Below are positions 31,779 through 41,595 of a stretch of 64,000 nucleotides of DNA, piece by piece; the first letter of the stretch is position 1; each line of letters opens with the position of its first letter. Made by a program: the position numbers and the translations under genes. Origin of the DNA: SAR202 cluster bacterium (lineage in GTDB: Bacteria; Chloroflexota; Dehalococcoidia; Lucifugimonadales; VGZR01); contig VGZR01000005.1 in NCBI GenBank assembly GCA_016872515.1, forward strand, positions 1-64,000, given 5' to 3'. The notes under the pieces were generated by a model. It was not told the DNA's origin and did no database searches. It saw only the letters and a program-made list of their open reading frames with translations.

Positions 31779-32651
31779 TCAACGCCGACTGCGGGCCGGG
31801 TCCTCCCGCGCGGCCAACAGCCGTTGGTAGGTGCTCATCGGCGGGCCGACCTTCCCCGGCTCCGGCTCGTTAGGGTTGCCGGATGCGTGGTAGTCGCTAC
31901 CGCCGCAGGGGATCAGGCCCAGCTCTTTGGCCAACCCAGCGAGCCGTTTGACCTGGCTGGGCGTGTAGTCCCCGTAGTACACCTCGACTCCCACCAGTCC
32001 TGCTCCTTTGAGGTCGTTCAGTATGTGGCGGATCTCCTCGACCTCACCACGGGGGGACTTCGCCGCAGAGTAGGTCGGGTGGGCCATGACGGGCAGCGCC
32101 CCATTGGCCGCCAGGATGGCGACGGCGTCCTTCGGGGTCAGCTTGGCACGCTCGACGTACGCCGGCCCGCCGCGGCCGATGTACTTGTCAAACGCATCGC
32201 GGGGGTACTTGACGTAACCCGCCTCCACCATCGCCTGGGCGATGTGGGGTCGGCCGATGGCGCCGTCCGCCAGCTCCTTGACCCGCTCCCAGGAGATGGC
32301 GACCCCGAGTTGGTTGAGTTTCTCCACCATCTGCTTGGCCCTGCCCTCGCGTCCGTCGCGCAGTTCGGCGAGCGTGGCTAGAAAGACCGGCTCGCGGAAG
32401 TCCACGAACAGGCCGAGGAGGTGTATCTCGGAGCCTGGAATGTCGGTGCTCAGCTCGATGCCTGGGATGAGCGTCAGCCCTGGGTGACGAGCGGCGGCGG
32501 CCTGGGCTTCTGGTATGCCTTCGGTGGAGTCGTGGTCGGTGAGCGCGATGACCTTCAGGCCGCGGCTGGCGCAGAGGTCCACCAGGGCGGTTGGCGACAG
32601 GCGGCCGTCGGAACAGGTGGTATGAAGGTGGAGGTCAACCTCGATCATCAC
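31779..32651 (-). CDS. PHP domain protein
   Basis: VDLHLHTTCSDGRLSPTALVDLC, VIALTDHDSTEGI, GSDYHASG. Confidence 0.93.
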   Translation of the reverse strand: MMIEVDLHLHTTCSDGRLSPTALVDLCASRGLKVIALTDHDSTEGIPEAQAAAARHPGLTLIPGIELSTDIPGSEIHLLGLFVDFREPVFLATLAELRDGREGRAKQMVEKLNQLGVAISWERVKELADGAIGRPHIAQAMVEAGYVKYPRDAFDKYIGRGGPAYVERAKLTPKDAVAILAANGALPVMAHPTYSAAKSPRGEVEEIRHILNDLKGAGLVGVEVYYGDYTPSQVKRLAGLAKELGLIPCGGSDYHASGNPNEPEPGKVGPPMSTYQRLLAAREDPARSRR

Positions 32652-32721
32652 TCAAGACCAGCCTAGAGATGAGCACAAACCCTCCCCTAGTATGCAGGGT
32701 TTCATGTCTGAGGGCCACCGC

Positions 32722-33492
32722 CTACGTTATCTGGCGATCAAGGCGGCTGACGGCGGTAGCACGGCCCGTGGCGTCGTCGATGTCGAACATGACGCTGTTG
32801 AAGCATACGCGGCCTTTGGTGGCGACCCTTAGTCGCTGGGGGGTCTGGTCGAGGAACCTCGTTAGGACGTCCTGGACCTCGACCCCTATGACCGACTCCA
32901 TCGGCCCGACCATGCCCAGGTCGGTGACGAAGCCGGTGCCCTTAGGGAAGATACGCGCGTCGGCCGTGGGGACGTGGGTGTGCGTACCCACCACGGCGCT
33001 GACCCTCCCGTCCAGGTACCAGCCCATCGCCACCTTTTCGGAAGTGGCCTCGGCGTGAAAGTCCACCAGCACCACCTTGGGTGGCTTTGGCAGACTCCTT
33101 AGCAGCCCGTCCACGGCCCGGAACGGGCAGTCCCACGTACCGACGAAGACACGCCCGATCAGGTTGACCACCAGGACGCCGACGACGATGGCGTGGCCCT
33201 GTCCCGGGGTGGTCGGTGGGTAGTTCAGCGGGCGCAGCACCCGCCCGCCCCGCTCCAGCTCCGGCACAATCTCCATCTGGTCCCAGATGTGGTTGCCGGT
33301 GGTGATGATGTCCACGCCGCTATTCAGCAGTTCCTGGGCGGTTTCAGGGGTGATGCCGAACCCGCCGGCGGCGTTCTCTCCGTTGGCCACTACCAGGTCG
33401 AGTCCAAACTCCTTGCGGAGGCCGGGCAGCAGCGTCCGCACGGCCCTGCGCCCCAGCCTGCCCACCACATCCCCAATCATCAGTACGCGCAC
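32722..33492 (-). CDS. YmdB family metallophosphoesterase
   Basis: MRVLMIGDVVGRLGRRAVRTLLPGLRKEFGLDLVVANGENAAGGFGIT; DVITTGNHIWD-type motif; HTHVPTADARI; next to rny. Confidence 0.95.
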   Translation of the reverse strand: MRVLMIGDVVGRLGRRAVRTLLPGLRKEFGLDLVVANGENAAGGFGITPETAQELLNSGVDIITTGNHIWDQMEIVPELERGGRVLRPLNYPPTTPGQGHAIVVGVLVVNLIGRVFVGTWDCPFRAVDGLLRSLPKPPKVVLVDFHAEATSEKVAMGWYLDGRVSAVVGTHTHVPTADARIFPKGTGFVTDLGMVGPMESVIGVEVQDVLTRFLDQTPQRLRVATKGRVCFNSVMFDIDDATGRATAVSRLDRQIT

Positions 33493-33513
33493 GATGCCCT
33501 TCCCTTACGCAAC

Positions 33514-33550
33514 CAGGCCGCTCCACGGTCACCTACGATGGAGCGGCCTG
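33514..33550. terminator. Hairpin between rny and the ymdB-like gene
   Basis: CAGGCCGCTCCA (33514-33525) / TGGAGCGGCCTG (33539-33550), perfect 12-bp stem; no U-tract on the gene strand. Confidence 0.45.
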
Positions 33551-33597
33551 ATTTTGTTGTTCCAATCCAGCCGGTGGTCTCTCGGCGATAGCTTGTG

Positions 33598-35124
33598 TTA
33601 CCGTGCGAACTCGACGGCCCGGCTCTCCCGGATCACGGTCACTTTGATCTGGCCTGGATAGACCAGGGTCTCCTCAATCTTCTTGACGATGTCGAGGGCC
33701 ATCTTGTTCGCCGCCACATCGTCCACCTCTTCAGGCTTGACCAGGACGCGCATCTCGCGGCCCGCCTGGATGGCATAGCACTTCTCGACGCCGCCGAACC
33801 CGCGGCCCACCTCTTCCAAGGCTTGGAGCCGTTTGATGTAGTTCTCGACGGTGTCCTTGCGCGAGCCCGGCCGGGCGGCGCTTATGGCGTCGGCGGCGGC
33901 GACAAGGAACGACTCCACGGACGTCATGTTGTCGCTGTGGTGCTCCGCGATGGTGGCGCAGATGGCAGGCGGCACACCGTGCTTGGTCGCCGTTTCCGCG
34001 CCGATCTCGGCGTGGGGCCCCTCGACCTCATGGGTCAGGGCCTTACCGATATCGTGGAGCAGGCCGCCCATCTTGGCAGTCTTGACGTTGGCGCCCAGTT
34101 CGGCGGCCATTGCCCCGGCCAGGTGTGCGACCTCGATGCTGTGCTGGAGGACGTTCTCGCCGTAGCTAAACCGGTACTTCAGCCGGCCCAAGAGTTTGAC
34201 AAGCTCTGGGTTCAGCCCTCGGACGCTCGTGTCGAACACGGCCTCGTCACCCGCCTTCCAGACAGTGTCCCAGACCTCTTTCTCGGCCTTGGCCACCGTT
34301 TCCTCGATGCGAGTGGGGTGGATGCGCCCGTCGGCCATCAGCTTGACCAGCGATAGCCTGGCGATTTCCCTCCGTATGGGGTCGAAACAGGAGACTGTTA
34401 CAGCTTCCGGGGTGTCATCAACGATGAGGTCAACCCCGGTGGCCTTTTCTATTGCTCGTATGTTCCGCCCTTCGCGGCCTATGAGACGACCCTTCATGTC
34501 GTCGTTGGGTAGGGGCACCGTCGTAACGGTAGCTTCCGAGACCACCTCAGAGGCCAGGCGCTGTATGGCCTGACCGATGATGTTCCTCGCCTTTTCGTTC
34601 GCCTCCGAACGTACCTTTTCCTCGTGGTCTCGATAGCGCAGAGCCAGATCGTGCTGGATATCCTCTTCGGCTCGCCGCATCAGCATTGCCTTGGCTTCGG
34701 CGGCGGAGAGGCCCGCGATGCTTTCGAGCCGCTGGAGCTCCTGTCCCTTCAGCGCCTCGACCTGCTTCTGGTGTTCTTCTAGCTCTTTCTCCTGCTCAGT
34801 GAGCTTGCGCTCACGGCGGTCTAGGTTGCCACTACGGTGCTCCAGGCTCTCTTCACGGCCCGCGAGTCGACGCTCTGTGCGCTGTATTTCGGCTCTTCGT
34901 TCCTTTATCTCTGTCTCAGCGGCGGAGCGGACACGCAGGGCCTCTTCCTTCGCTTCGATAAGGAGGGCCCGCTCCTGCTCCTTCGCCTGCTCGAGGATCC
35001 GCGCTGCCTCCTGCTTGGCGGCCTCGTTCGTGCGGCGAGACAGAACCCTTCGCCCGTAGTAGCCACCCAGTGCCCCAACCCCTAGGCCTGCGAGAGCGGC
35101 GACGATCGCGATCACGATGTCCAT
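33598..35124 (-). CDS. rny: Ribonuclease Y
   Basis: N-terminal TM and coiled coil; [31 protein letters not shown] domain; [22 protein letters not shown] domain. Confidence 0.97.
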   Translation of the reverse strand: MDIVIAIVAALAGLGVGALGGYYGRRVLSRRTNEAAKQEAARILEQAKEQERALLIEAKEEALRVRSAAETEIKERRAEIQRTERRLAGREESLEHRSGNLDRRERKLTEQEKELEEHQKQVEALKGQELQRLESIAGLSAAEAKAMLMRRAEEDIQHDLALRYRDHEEKVRSEANEKARNIIGQAIQRLASEVVSEATVTTVPLPNDDMKGRLIGREGRNIRAIEKATGVDLIVDDTPEAVTVSCFDPIRREIARLSLVKLMADGRIHPTRIEETVAKAEKEVWDTVWKAGDEAVFDTSVRGLNPELVKLLGRLKYRFSYGENVLQHSIEVAHLAGAMAAELGANVKTAKMGGLLHDIGKALTHEVEGPHAEIGAETATKHGVPPAICATIAEHHSDNMTSVESFLVAAADAISAARPGSRKDTVENYIKRLQALEEVGRGFGGVEKCYAIQAGREMRVLVKPEEVDDVAANKMALDIVKKIEETLVYPGQIKVTVIRESRAVEFAR

Positions 35125-35227
35125 CGCGACTCAACCTCCCTCTATGAAGTTTTCAAGCCCAGGTAGCTTCAGGTGACCTGTAGAATCATGGTAAGCCGGA
35201 CACCTATCCGTGTCAAGCTGAACGTGT

Positions 35228-35935
35228 CTATGAAGTCACGCGTTGTGTTTTCCCCGGACGAGACGCCAGCCGCTGGCCCACCTTCTCGGAGCGTAGCTCT
35301 CGCAAGACATCCGAAGCCACCCACTTCACCGCCCGCGAGTCCGACGTCGAAAGCCGCTCGGCAGACCGGATGGCGGCATCGTTGAGCGCTAGGTTGCGCT
35401 TACCGATGCTCCGCAGGGCCCAGCTGACCGCTTTCTTCACAAAGTTCCGGCCGTCCGGGGCTCCCTGCTCTATGAGAGGAAGGAGCTTCAGGAACGCCTC
35501 GTCATGCGCGCGCTTGTCGTGGACCGCCAGGCTCGCTATCAGCGCAAAGGCGGCCCGCTTGACGAACTCTTCGGGCCGCTTCGACCACTCCTCCGCCTTC
35601 CGGTAGGCGTACGGCGTCTTGTCGAACAGCTCGCCACAGCAGATATCGCAGATGTCCCAGGAGGACACTTCTCCTACCCACCGCTCCATGAACTCCTCGG
35701 TGACTTGGCGCGGGTCCGCCACCATCGCAGCCAGCAACCTCGCCTCGTTGACGCCGGAACGCCACAGCGCCTCAGCCAGCCGGTGGTCTTTGCCGGCGTG
35801 TTTAGCGAGCTCTCTCAGCTTGGGGACGGGCACGCCGAACGCTTTCGCTGAGGAGATGCCGTACCGGGCCCGCCCGGCCACGTTCGGCGGGTCGCCTAGC
35901 TTCATCAACTCTTCCAGGACTTGTTCGGCCTTCAT
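35228..35935 (-). CDS. DNA alkylation repair protein (AlkD-like)
   Basis: HEAT-like repeats; RRYGISSAKAFGVPVPKLRELAK-like opening; FVKRAAFALIASLAVHDK; FVKKAVSWALRSIGKRN. Confidence 0.88.
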   Translation of the reverse strand: MKAEQVLEELMKLGDPPNVAGRARYGISSAKAFGVPVPKLRELAKHAGKDHRLAEALWRSGVNEARLLAAMVADPRQVTEEFMERWVGEVSSWDICDICCGELFDKTPYAYRKAEEWSKRPEEFVKRAAFALIASLAVHDKRAHDEAFLKLLPLIEQGAPDGRNFVKKAVSWALRSIGKRNLALNDAAIRSAERLSTSDSRAVKWVASDVLRELRSEKVGQRLASRPGKTQRVTS

Positions 35936-35964
35936 TGGACTCGATAGAATATCCCTCGGCTGGC

Positions 35965-37305
35965 ATGGCAAACACACCGCACCAAGCGGCGCCTCGGCGC
36001 CGCCATCCTAACACCCTCCGCGCGTTCGAGAACCCCACCTACCGGGTGCTTTGGCCCTCCGGCTTCTTCTTCTACTCCACCCGCTGGATGCAGGTCGTGC
36101 TCCTCGGCTGGTTCGTGCTGGAGCAGACCGACTCAGCCTTGAGCGTGGCGATGGTGGGGTTCTTCGTCGCTGCACCCTTGTTCGTCTTGGGGCCAGTCGG
36201 CGGCCTCCTGGCGGACTCGGCACACCGCCGTACCATCCTGCGCGGCACCCAGGCGGCTAACGCCGTCGCCATCGTCGTCACCACCGTCCTCCTCCACATC
36301 GGCCACATGGCCTATTGGCACGCCTATCTCATCGTCTTGGTCTCGGGCGTCGCCTGGGCACTGGAGAACCCAACACGGCGCTCCATCATGCTCGACCTAC
36401 ACGGTAGGTCCGGCCTGGCCAACGCCATGGCTTTGGAGGCGGCGGCGATGAACGCGAGCCGTATGGCCGGGCCGGCGCTGGCGGGCCTCCTCATCGCCCT
36501 CATTGACGTGAAGGGCGGCTACATCGTGGCGTCCGCCTTCGCCATCATCTCCGTCGCCACGGTATGGTGGCTCAAGCTCGACCTGCCATGGAAGGCGCCT
36601 GCCGTCAAGCAGAGCGTGATGAGCAACCTTGCCCAAGGCATCGCCTATGTACGGAGCGACCAGACCATCCTGGGTGTCATCGCCATCACCGTCATCATGA
36701 ACCTGTTCCTCTACCCCTACCTCCAGATCATGCCTGTCATCGCGCGGGATGTGCTCCACGTCGGCCCGGGGCACATGGGCGCGATGCAGGCGATGGACGG
36801 CCTGGGCGCGCTGGTCGGCGCCGTGCTCATCGCTTCGGCCGCGAGCGGCATCCGCCGCCACGGCCTCGTGTTCGTCGGCGGTGCCGCCATCTCCATGGTT
36901 ATGCTGCTCGCCTTCTCCTTTGCCAAGTCGTTCGGCGTATCACTGCCCCTGCTCCTCATCCTCGGCCTCGGCACATCGGGGTTCAGCGCGATGCAGGCCA
37001 CCATCGTCATCCTCGTCGCCCGCGAGGAGCTTCGCGGTAGAGTCCTGGGCGTCGTCAGCCTGGCGATTGGCACCGGCCCTCTGGGCGCACTGTTCATCGG
37101 TGGCATCGCCGACGCCACCAGCCCCACGTTCGCCATCCGCCTCAACGCCATCATCGCCATCGCCTTGACCGCTCTCGTCTGGGTATTCATGCGCCGGATG
37201 CGCCAGCGGACAGAGCCAGTGGAGCAGACGGCCCTCAAAGCAGAGGCGGCAGAGGCCGATACGCCCCAACCTGCCCAGGCTACTCCGGACCAGGGCTGGC
37301 GTTGA
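35965..37305 (+). CDS. MFS transporter
   Basis: ~12 TM segments; NPTRRSIMLDLHGRSGLANAMALEAAAMNASRMAGPALAGLL. Confidence 0.9.
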   Translation: MANTPHQAAPRRRHPNTLRAFENPTYRVLWPSGFFFYSTRWMQVVLLGWFVLEQTDSALSVAMVGFFVAAPLFVLGPVGGLLADSAHRRTILRGTQAANAVAIVVTTVLLHIGHMAYWHAYLIVLVSGVAWALENPTRRSIMLDLHGRSGLANAMALEAAAMNASRMAGPALAGLLIALIDVKGGYIVASAFAIISVATVWWLKLDLPWKAPAVKQSVMSNLAQGIAYVRSDQTILGVIAITVIMNLFLYPYLQIMPVIARDVLHVGPGHMGAMQAMDGLGALVGAVLIASAASGIRRHGLVFVGGAAISMVMLLAFSFAKSFGVSLPLLLILGLGTSGFSAMQATIVILVAREELRGRVLGVVSLAIGTGPLGALFIGGIADATSPTFAIRLNAIIAIALTALVWVFMRRMRQRTEPVEQTALKAEAAEADTPQPAQATPDQGWR

Positions 37306-37330
37306 CCGCACAAGCGAGGCACAATATACT
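37302..37330 (+). promoter_or_regulatory. sigma70-type promoter for purF (TTGACC-N17-TATACT)
   Basis: -35 at 37302-37307, exact 17-bp spacer, -10 at 37325-37330. Confidence 0.6.
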
Positions 37331-37368
37331 TTGCAACCATCCAGAGCGGGGGTGAACAGCGCTTCCAC

Positions 37369-38811
37369 TTGGCCACCGAACTGCCCGGCAACGAGGCTGC
37401 CTCTGTCCTTGACCCCGGCGACCACGCCAAAGAAGCGTGCGGGGTGGTGGGGGTGTACGCGCCGGGCGACGACGTAGCCCGAGTCGCCTTCTTCGGCGTC
37501 TATGCCCTCCAGCACCGCGGCCAGGAGAGCGTGGGCATCGCCACCGGCGACGGCGAGCGCATCCACATCCGCAAGGCGATGGGCCTGGTTGCCCAGAGCT
37601 TCCATGAAGACGACCTCTACGGCCTTCCGGGCTTCGTCGCCATCTCCCACACCCGCTACTCCACCACCGGCTCTAGCTGCCTCGTCAACGCGCAGCCGTT
37701 CATCTTCAAGGGGCCGAACATCGAGCTGGCCGTCGCCCACAACGGCAACGTCGTCAACGCCGCAAAGCTGCGCGAGGAGCTCACAGGCTGGGGCTGCGTC
37801 TTCAACACCAGCAGCGACACCGAAATCATCGGCAACATGCTGACCCACGCGCCCGCCACCGACTGGGAGGGACGCATCGCCTACACCATGCGGCGGCTGG
37901 AGGGCGCCTACTCCCTGACCGTTACCACCAAGGACACCCTGCTGGGCATCCGCGACCCCCTCGGCGTGCGGCCTCTGTGCATGGGCCGCCTCAACGGCGG
38001 GTGGGTTATCGCCTCCGAGAGTTGCGCCCTCGACCATATCGGCGCCGACTTCACCCGCGAGATAGAGCCAGGCGAAGCAGTTTTGATAGACAAAGACGGC
38101 CCACGGACGGTGTACCAGCGCCCGGCCGCCGAAATCCGCGCTTCCTGTATCTTCGAACACATCTACTTCGCCCGGCCCGATAGCCTCCTCGACGGCAAGC
38201 TGGCTTACAAGATGCGCATGTCCATGGGCGCCCAGCTCGCCAAGGAGCATGCGGTCGAGGCCGACATGGTCATCGGCGTTCCAGACTCGGCCATCGCCGC
38301 CGCCGTCGGCTACTCCCAGGAGGCTGGCATCCCGTACGGCGAGGGGCTGGTCAAGAACCGCTATGTGGGCCGTACCTTCATCCTCCCTGACCAGCGCCTG
38401 CGCGACCTCGGCGTCCGCCGCAAGCTCAACACCCTGCCGGAAGTCATCCGCGGCAAGCGCCTCGTCGTGGTGGACGACAGCATCGTCAGGGGCACCACGA
38501 CACCCCACGTCGTCAACCTGCTCCGCAAGGGTGGCGCCAAGGAGATCCACCTCCGCATCTGTGCCCCACCCATCATGTGGCCCTGCCATCTGGGCGTGGA
38601 CTTTGCCACCCGCAAGGAGCTCATCGCCGCCAACATGAAGGTTGACGAGATCCGCAGCTTCGTCGGCGCCGACTCCCTCGGCTACCTCAGCCACGGGGGC
38701 CTGCTCAAAGCCGTCGGCCTGACGCGCAACAAGGTTTGCATGGCCTGCTTCACCGGCGAGTACCCCATCCCCGTCCAACTGGAGATGGATAAGCTGGCCC
38801 TGGAGGCGTGA
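37369..38811 (+). CDS. purF: Amidophosphoribosyltransferase
   Basis: CGVVGVYAPGDDVA, HRGQESVGIATGDG, VVDDSIVRGTTTPHVV. Confidence 0.97.
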   Translation: MATELPGNEAASVLDPGDHAKEACGVVGVYAPGDDVARVAFFGVYALQHRGQESVGIATGDGERIHIRKAMGLVAQSFHEDDLYGLPGFVAISHTRYSTTGSSCLVNAQPFIFKGPNIELAVAHNGNVVNAAKLREELTGWGCVFNTSSDTEIIGNMLTHAPATDWEGRIAYTMRRLEGAYSLTVTTKDTLLGIRDPLGVRPLCMGRLNGGWVIASESCALDHIGADFTREIEPGEAVLIDKDGPRTVYQRPAAEIRASCIFEHIYFARPDSLLDGKLAYKMRMSMGAQLAKEHAVEADMVIGVPDSAIAAAVGYSQEAGIPYGEGLVKNRYVGRTFILPDQRLRDLGVRRKLNTLPEVIRGKRLVVVDDSIVRGTTTPHVVNLLRKGGAKEIHLRICAPPIMWPCHLGVDFATRKELIAANMKVDEIRSFVGADSLGYLSHGGLLKAVGLTRNKVCMACFTGEYPIPVQLEMDKLALEA

Positions 38812-38900
38812 CCTTGGCAGCGTCGCGGCAGGGCGGCGCATCCAAGGCCGCTCCACAGCGTCTGAACACGCTTTGCATAAGAACTACCATCTTTTGGTCG

Positions 38901-38968
38901 TGGGCTCTCCCACCCCCACCTTTGATTCCTCCCCCCCAAGGGGGAGGAGGGATATCAAGAGGAGCCCA
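38901..38968. repeat. Structured G/C-rich palindromic repeat between purF and purM
   Basis: Outer TGGGCTC/GAGCCCA stem enclosing CCTCCCC...GGGGAGG hairpin. Confidence 0.6.
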
Positions 38969-38991
38969 TTTCTCTTAAAGGCAGGCCTTTT

Positions 38992-40014
38992 GTGGAAAAC
39001 TGTCTGAATACCTACAAGGCCGCGGGCGTTGACCGCGACGCGGCAAGCTCCGTAAAGCAGCGCATCGCCGCGCTCGCCAGGCCTACCCATGGCCCCGAGG
39101 TCATCGGCGGCATCGGCTGGTTCGGCGGCCTGTTCCAACTCTCCAGCTTCCGCGACCCCGTCCTCGTCTCCAGCACCGACGGCGTCGGCACCAAGATTAA
39201 GCTGGCCCACTGGATGGACAGCTACCGCTCCCTCGGCATGGACCTGGTCAACGCCAACATAAACGACGTCATCGTCTGCGGGGCGCGCCCCCTCTTTTTC
39301 CTCGACTACATCGCCATCGGCAAGATGGAGGCGCATGTGGTGGAGGAGTTGGTGGCGGGCATGGCGGACGCGTGCCGCCAGTCGGAGTGCGCCCTCATCG
39401 GCGGCGAGACCGCCGAGATGCCTAGCGTGTACAGCCAAGGGGAGTTCGACCTAGCTGGCTTCGTGGTCGGCGCCGTCGAGCGAGACGGCATCCTCGACCC
39501 GGCACGGGTACAGCACGGCGATGTTCTCATCGGCCTCCCTTCCAACGGCCTCCACACCAACGGCTACTCGCTGGTGCGCCGCATCTTCAACCTCGACGAA
39601 GACCAGGCACCACTCCACGCCTACGAGCCGGAGCTTGGCCAGACCCTCGGCGAGGCGCTCCTGGCCCCCCATCTGCCCTACTACCCCACGCTCAAGCCCC
39701 TGCTGCCGTCCATCAAGGCGATGTCCCACATCACCGGCGGAGGCCTCGTGGAGAACATGCCGCGCTCACTGCCGGAGCCGCTGGCAGCCCGCTTCGACAC
39801 CGCTTCATGGGACGTGCCACCCATCTTCAAACTCATCCAGGGACGAGAGATGGTGGACCGCGCCGAGATGTTCCGCGTCTTCAACATGGGCCTCGGCATG
39901 GTCCTGGTCTGCCCACCCGGTGAGGTGGACGCCATCTTGCGGGGAGCGCCGGAGGCGAAAGTCGTGGGCGAGGTGGTGAAGGCCCGTGGCAGCCGGCGGG
40001 TTATCCTGGACTAG
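38992..40014 (+). CDS. purM: Phosphoribosylformylglycinamidine cyclo-ligase
   Basis: SSTDGVGTKIKLAHWMDSYRSLGMDLVNANINDVIVCGARPLFFLDY, ALIGGETAEMPSVY, HITGGGLVENMPR. Confidence 0.97.
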   Translation: MENCLNTYKAAGVDRDAASSVKQRIAALARPTHGPEVIGGIGWFGGLFQLSSFRDPVLVSSTDGVGTKIKLAHWMDSYRSLGMDLVNANINDVIVCGARPLFFLDYIAIGKMEAHVVEELVAGMADACRQSECALIGGETAEMPSVYSQGEFDLAGFVVGAVERDGILDPARVQHGDVLIGLPSNGLHTNGYSLVRRIFNLDEDQAPLHAYEPELGQTLGEALLAPHLPYYPTLKPLLPSIKAMSHITGGGLVENMPRSLPEPLAARFDTASWDVPPIFKLIQGREMVDRAEMFRVFNMGLGMVLVCPPGEVDAILRGAPEAKVVGEVVKARGSRRVILD

Positions 40015-40047
40015 TCAGCGCGACTCTCTGACCTCTACGATATTTCC

Positions 40048-41592
40048 ATGCGCGCACTACTGAGCGTTTACGATAAGAAGGGCATCGCCGACCTCGCGCG
40101 GGCGCTGCACCAGGCTGGCGTCGAGCTGGTCAGCACCGGCGGCACGTACCGCACCCTGCGCGATGAGGCCAAGCTGCCCGTCAAGCAGGTCTCTGACCTC
40201 ACCGACTTCCCCGAGATCCTCGACGGCCGGGTCAAGACCCTCCACCCCCGCATCCACGGAGGCATCCTCGCGCGGCGAGATGTCCCGGCCCACCGCAGCC
40301 AGATGGCCGAGCACGGCATCGGCCCCATAGACCTCGTCGCCGCCAACCTCTACCCCTTCGTGGAGACCATCAGCAGGTCCGGCGTCACGCTGGAAGAGGC
40401 GCTGGAGAACATAGACATCGGCGGGCCGGCCATGGTCCGCGCCGCAGCCAAGAACTTCCCCCACGTCATCGTCGTCACCGACCCGGGCGACTACGGCTGG
40501 ATCGCCCAGAAGCTCTCGGCTGCCAAGACCAGCGACGGCCTGGCGCAGCGCCTGTCCCACGACGAGCGCCGCAAACTGGCGCAAAAGGCCTTCCAGCACG
40601 TCGCCCTCTACGACACCGCGGTGTCACAGTATCTCGCCACAGGCGGCGACATGCCCGCCGAATTGACGCTTGGCTTCCGCCGCGTTGCCGCCCTGCGCTA
40701 TGGTGAGAACCCCCACCAGGCCGCGAGCCTCTACGCCGACATGCCCGGCTCGGGCGGCATCGCCACCGCCAAGCAGCTCCACGGCAAAGAGCTGTCCTTC
40801 AACAACATCCTCGACGCCGACGCCGCATGGCGTGTGGCGTCCGACTTCGACGGGCCTGCCGTCGCGGTCATCAAGCATTGCAACCCTTGCGGCCTGGCCA
40901 CCCACCAGGACCTGCTCCGCGCCTACCAGCTCGCCTACGAAGGCGACACCGTCTCGGCCTACGGCGGCATCGTCGGCTTCAACCGGCCCGTCACCTCCGC
41001 CGCCGTCGAGGCCATGCGGAGCGTGTTCTACGAGGTCGTCGTCGCCCCGGCGTACGAGCCTGCCGCCCTGAAAGCCCTCCAGGAGCGCAAGAACCTGCGC
41101 GTGCTGGAGGTGGCCCCAGCGGCGGGCCTGATGGCCAACACCGACGTCCGCCGCGTCTCCGGCGGCGTGCTTGTCCAGACCGCCGACAACCCGGCGGAGG
41201 ACCCCTCAGCGTGGCGCGCCGTCACCCAGCGAGTACCCAGCGAGGAGGAGAGGATAGACCTCGCCTTCGCGTGGAAGGCCGCAAAGCACGTCAAGTCCAA
41301 CGCCATCGTCCTCGCCAAGCGCCAGGCCATCGTCGGCATCGGCGCGGGCCAGCCCAACCGCGTCAACTCCGTCCACCTCGCCATCCGCACCGCAGGCGAG
41401 AGGTCGCGCGGCAGCGTCCTCGCCTCCGACGCCTTCTTCCCCTTCCCCGACAACATCGAGCGCGCCGCCGAAGGAGGCGTGACCGCCATCGTCCAGCCCG
41501 GCGGCTCCATCCGCGACGACGAGGTCGTCGCTGCAGCCAACAAGGCAGGCATCGCCATGCTCTTCACCGGCATCCGCCACTTCCGGCACTGA
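40048..41592 (+). CDS. purH: Bifunctional AICAR formyltransferase/IMP cyclohydrolase
   Basis: LLSVYDKKGIADLARAL, LVSTGGT, GRVKTLHPRIHGGIL, RYGENPHQAA, KHCNPCGLA. Confidence 0.98.
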   Translation: MRALLSVYDKKGIADLARALHQAGVELVSTGGTYRTLRDEAKLPVKQVSDLTDFPEILDGRVKTLHPRIHGGILARRDVPAHRSQMAEHGIGPIDLVAANLYPFVETISRSGVTLEEALENIDIGGPAMVRAAAKNFPHVIVVTDPGDYGWIAQKLSAAKTSDGLAQRLSHDERRKLAQKAFQHVALYDTAVSQYLATGGDMPAELTLGFRRVAALRYGENPHQAASLYADMPGSGGIATAKQLHGKELSFNNILDADAAWRVASDFDGPAVAVIKHCNPCGLATHQDLLRAYQLAYEGDTVSAYGGIVGFNRPVTSAAVEAMRSVFYEVVVAPAYEPAALKALQERKNLRVLEVAPAAGLMANTDVRRVSGGVLVQTADNPAEDPSAWRAVTQRVPSEEERIDLAFAWKAAKHVKSNAIVLAKRQAIVGIGAGQPNRVNSVHLAIRTAGERSRGSVLASDAFFPFPDNIERAAEGGVTAIVQPGGSIRDDEVVAAANKAGIAMLFTGIRHFRH

Positions 41593-41595
41593 CCC

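Noticed and set aside
36940-38856. 638-aa minus-strand ORF antisense to purF
   Set aside because: Shadow of purF codons; no recognisable domain.
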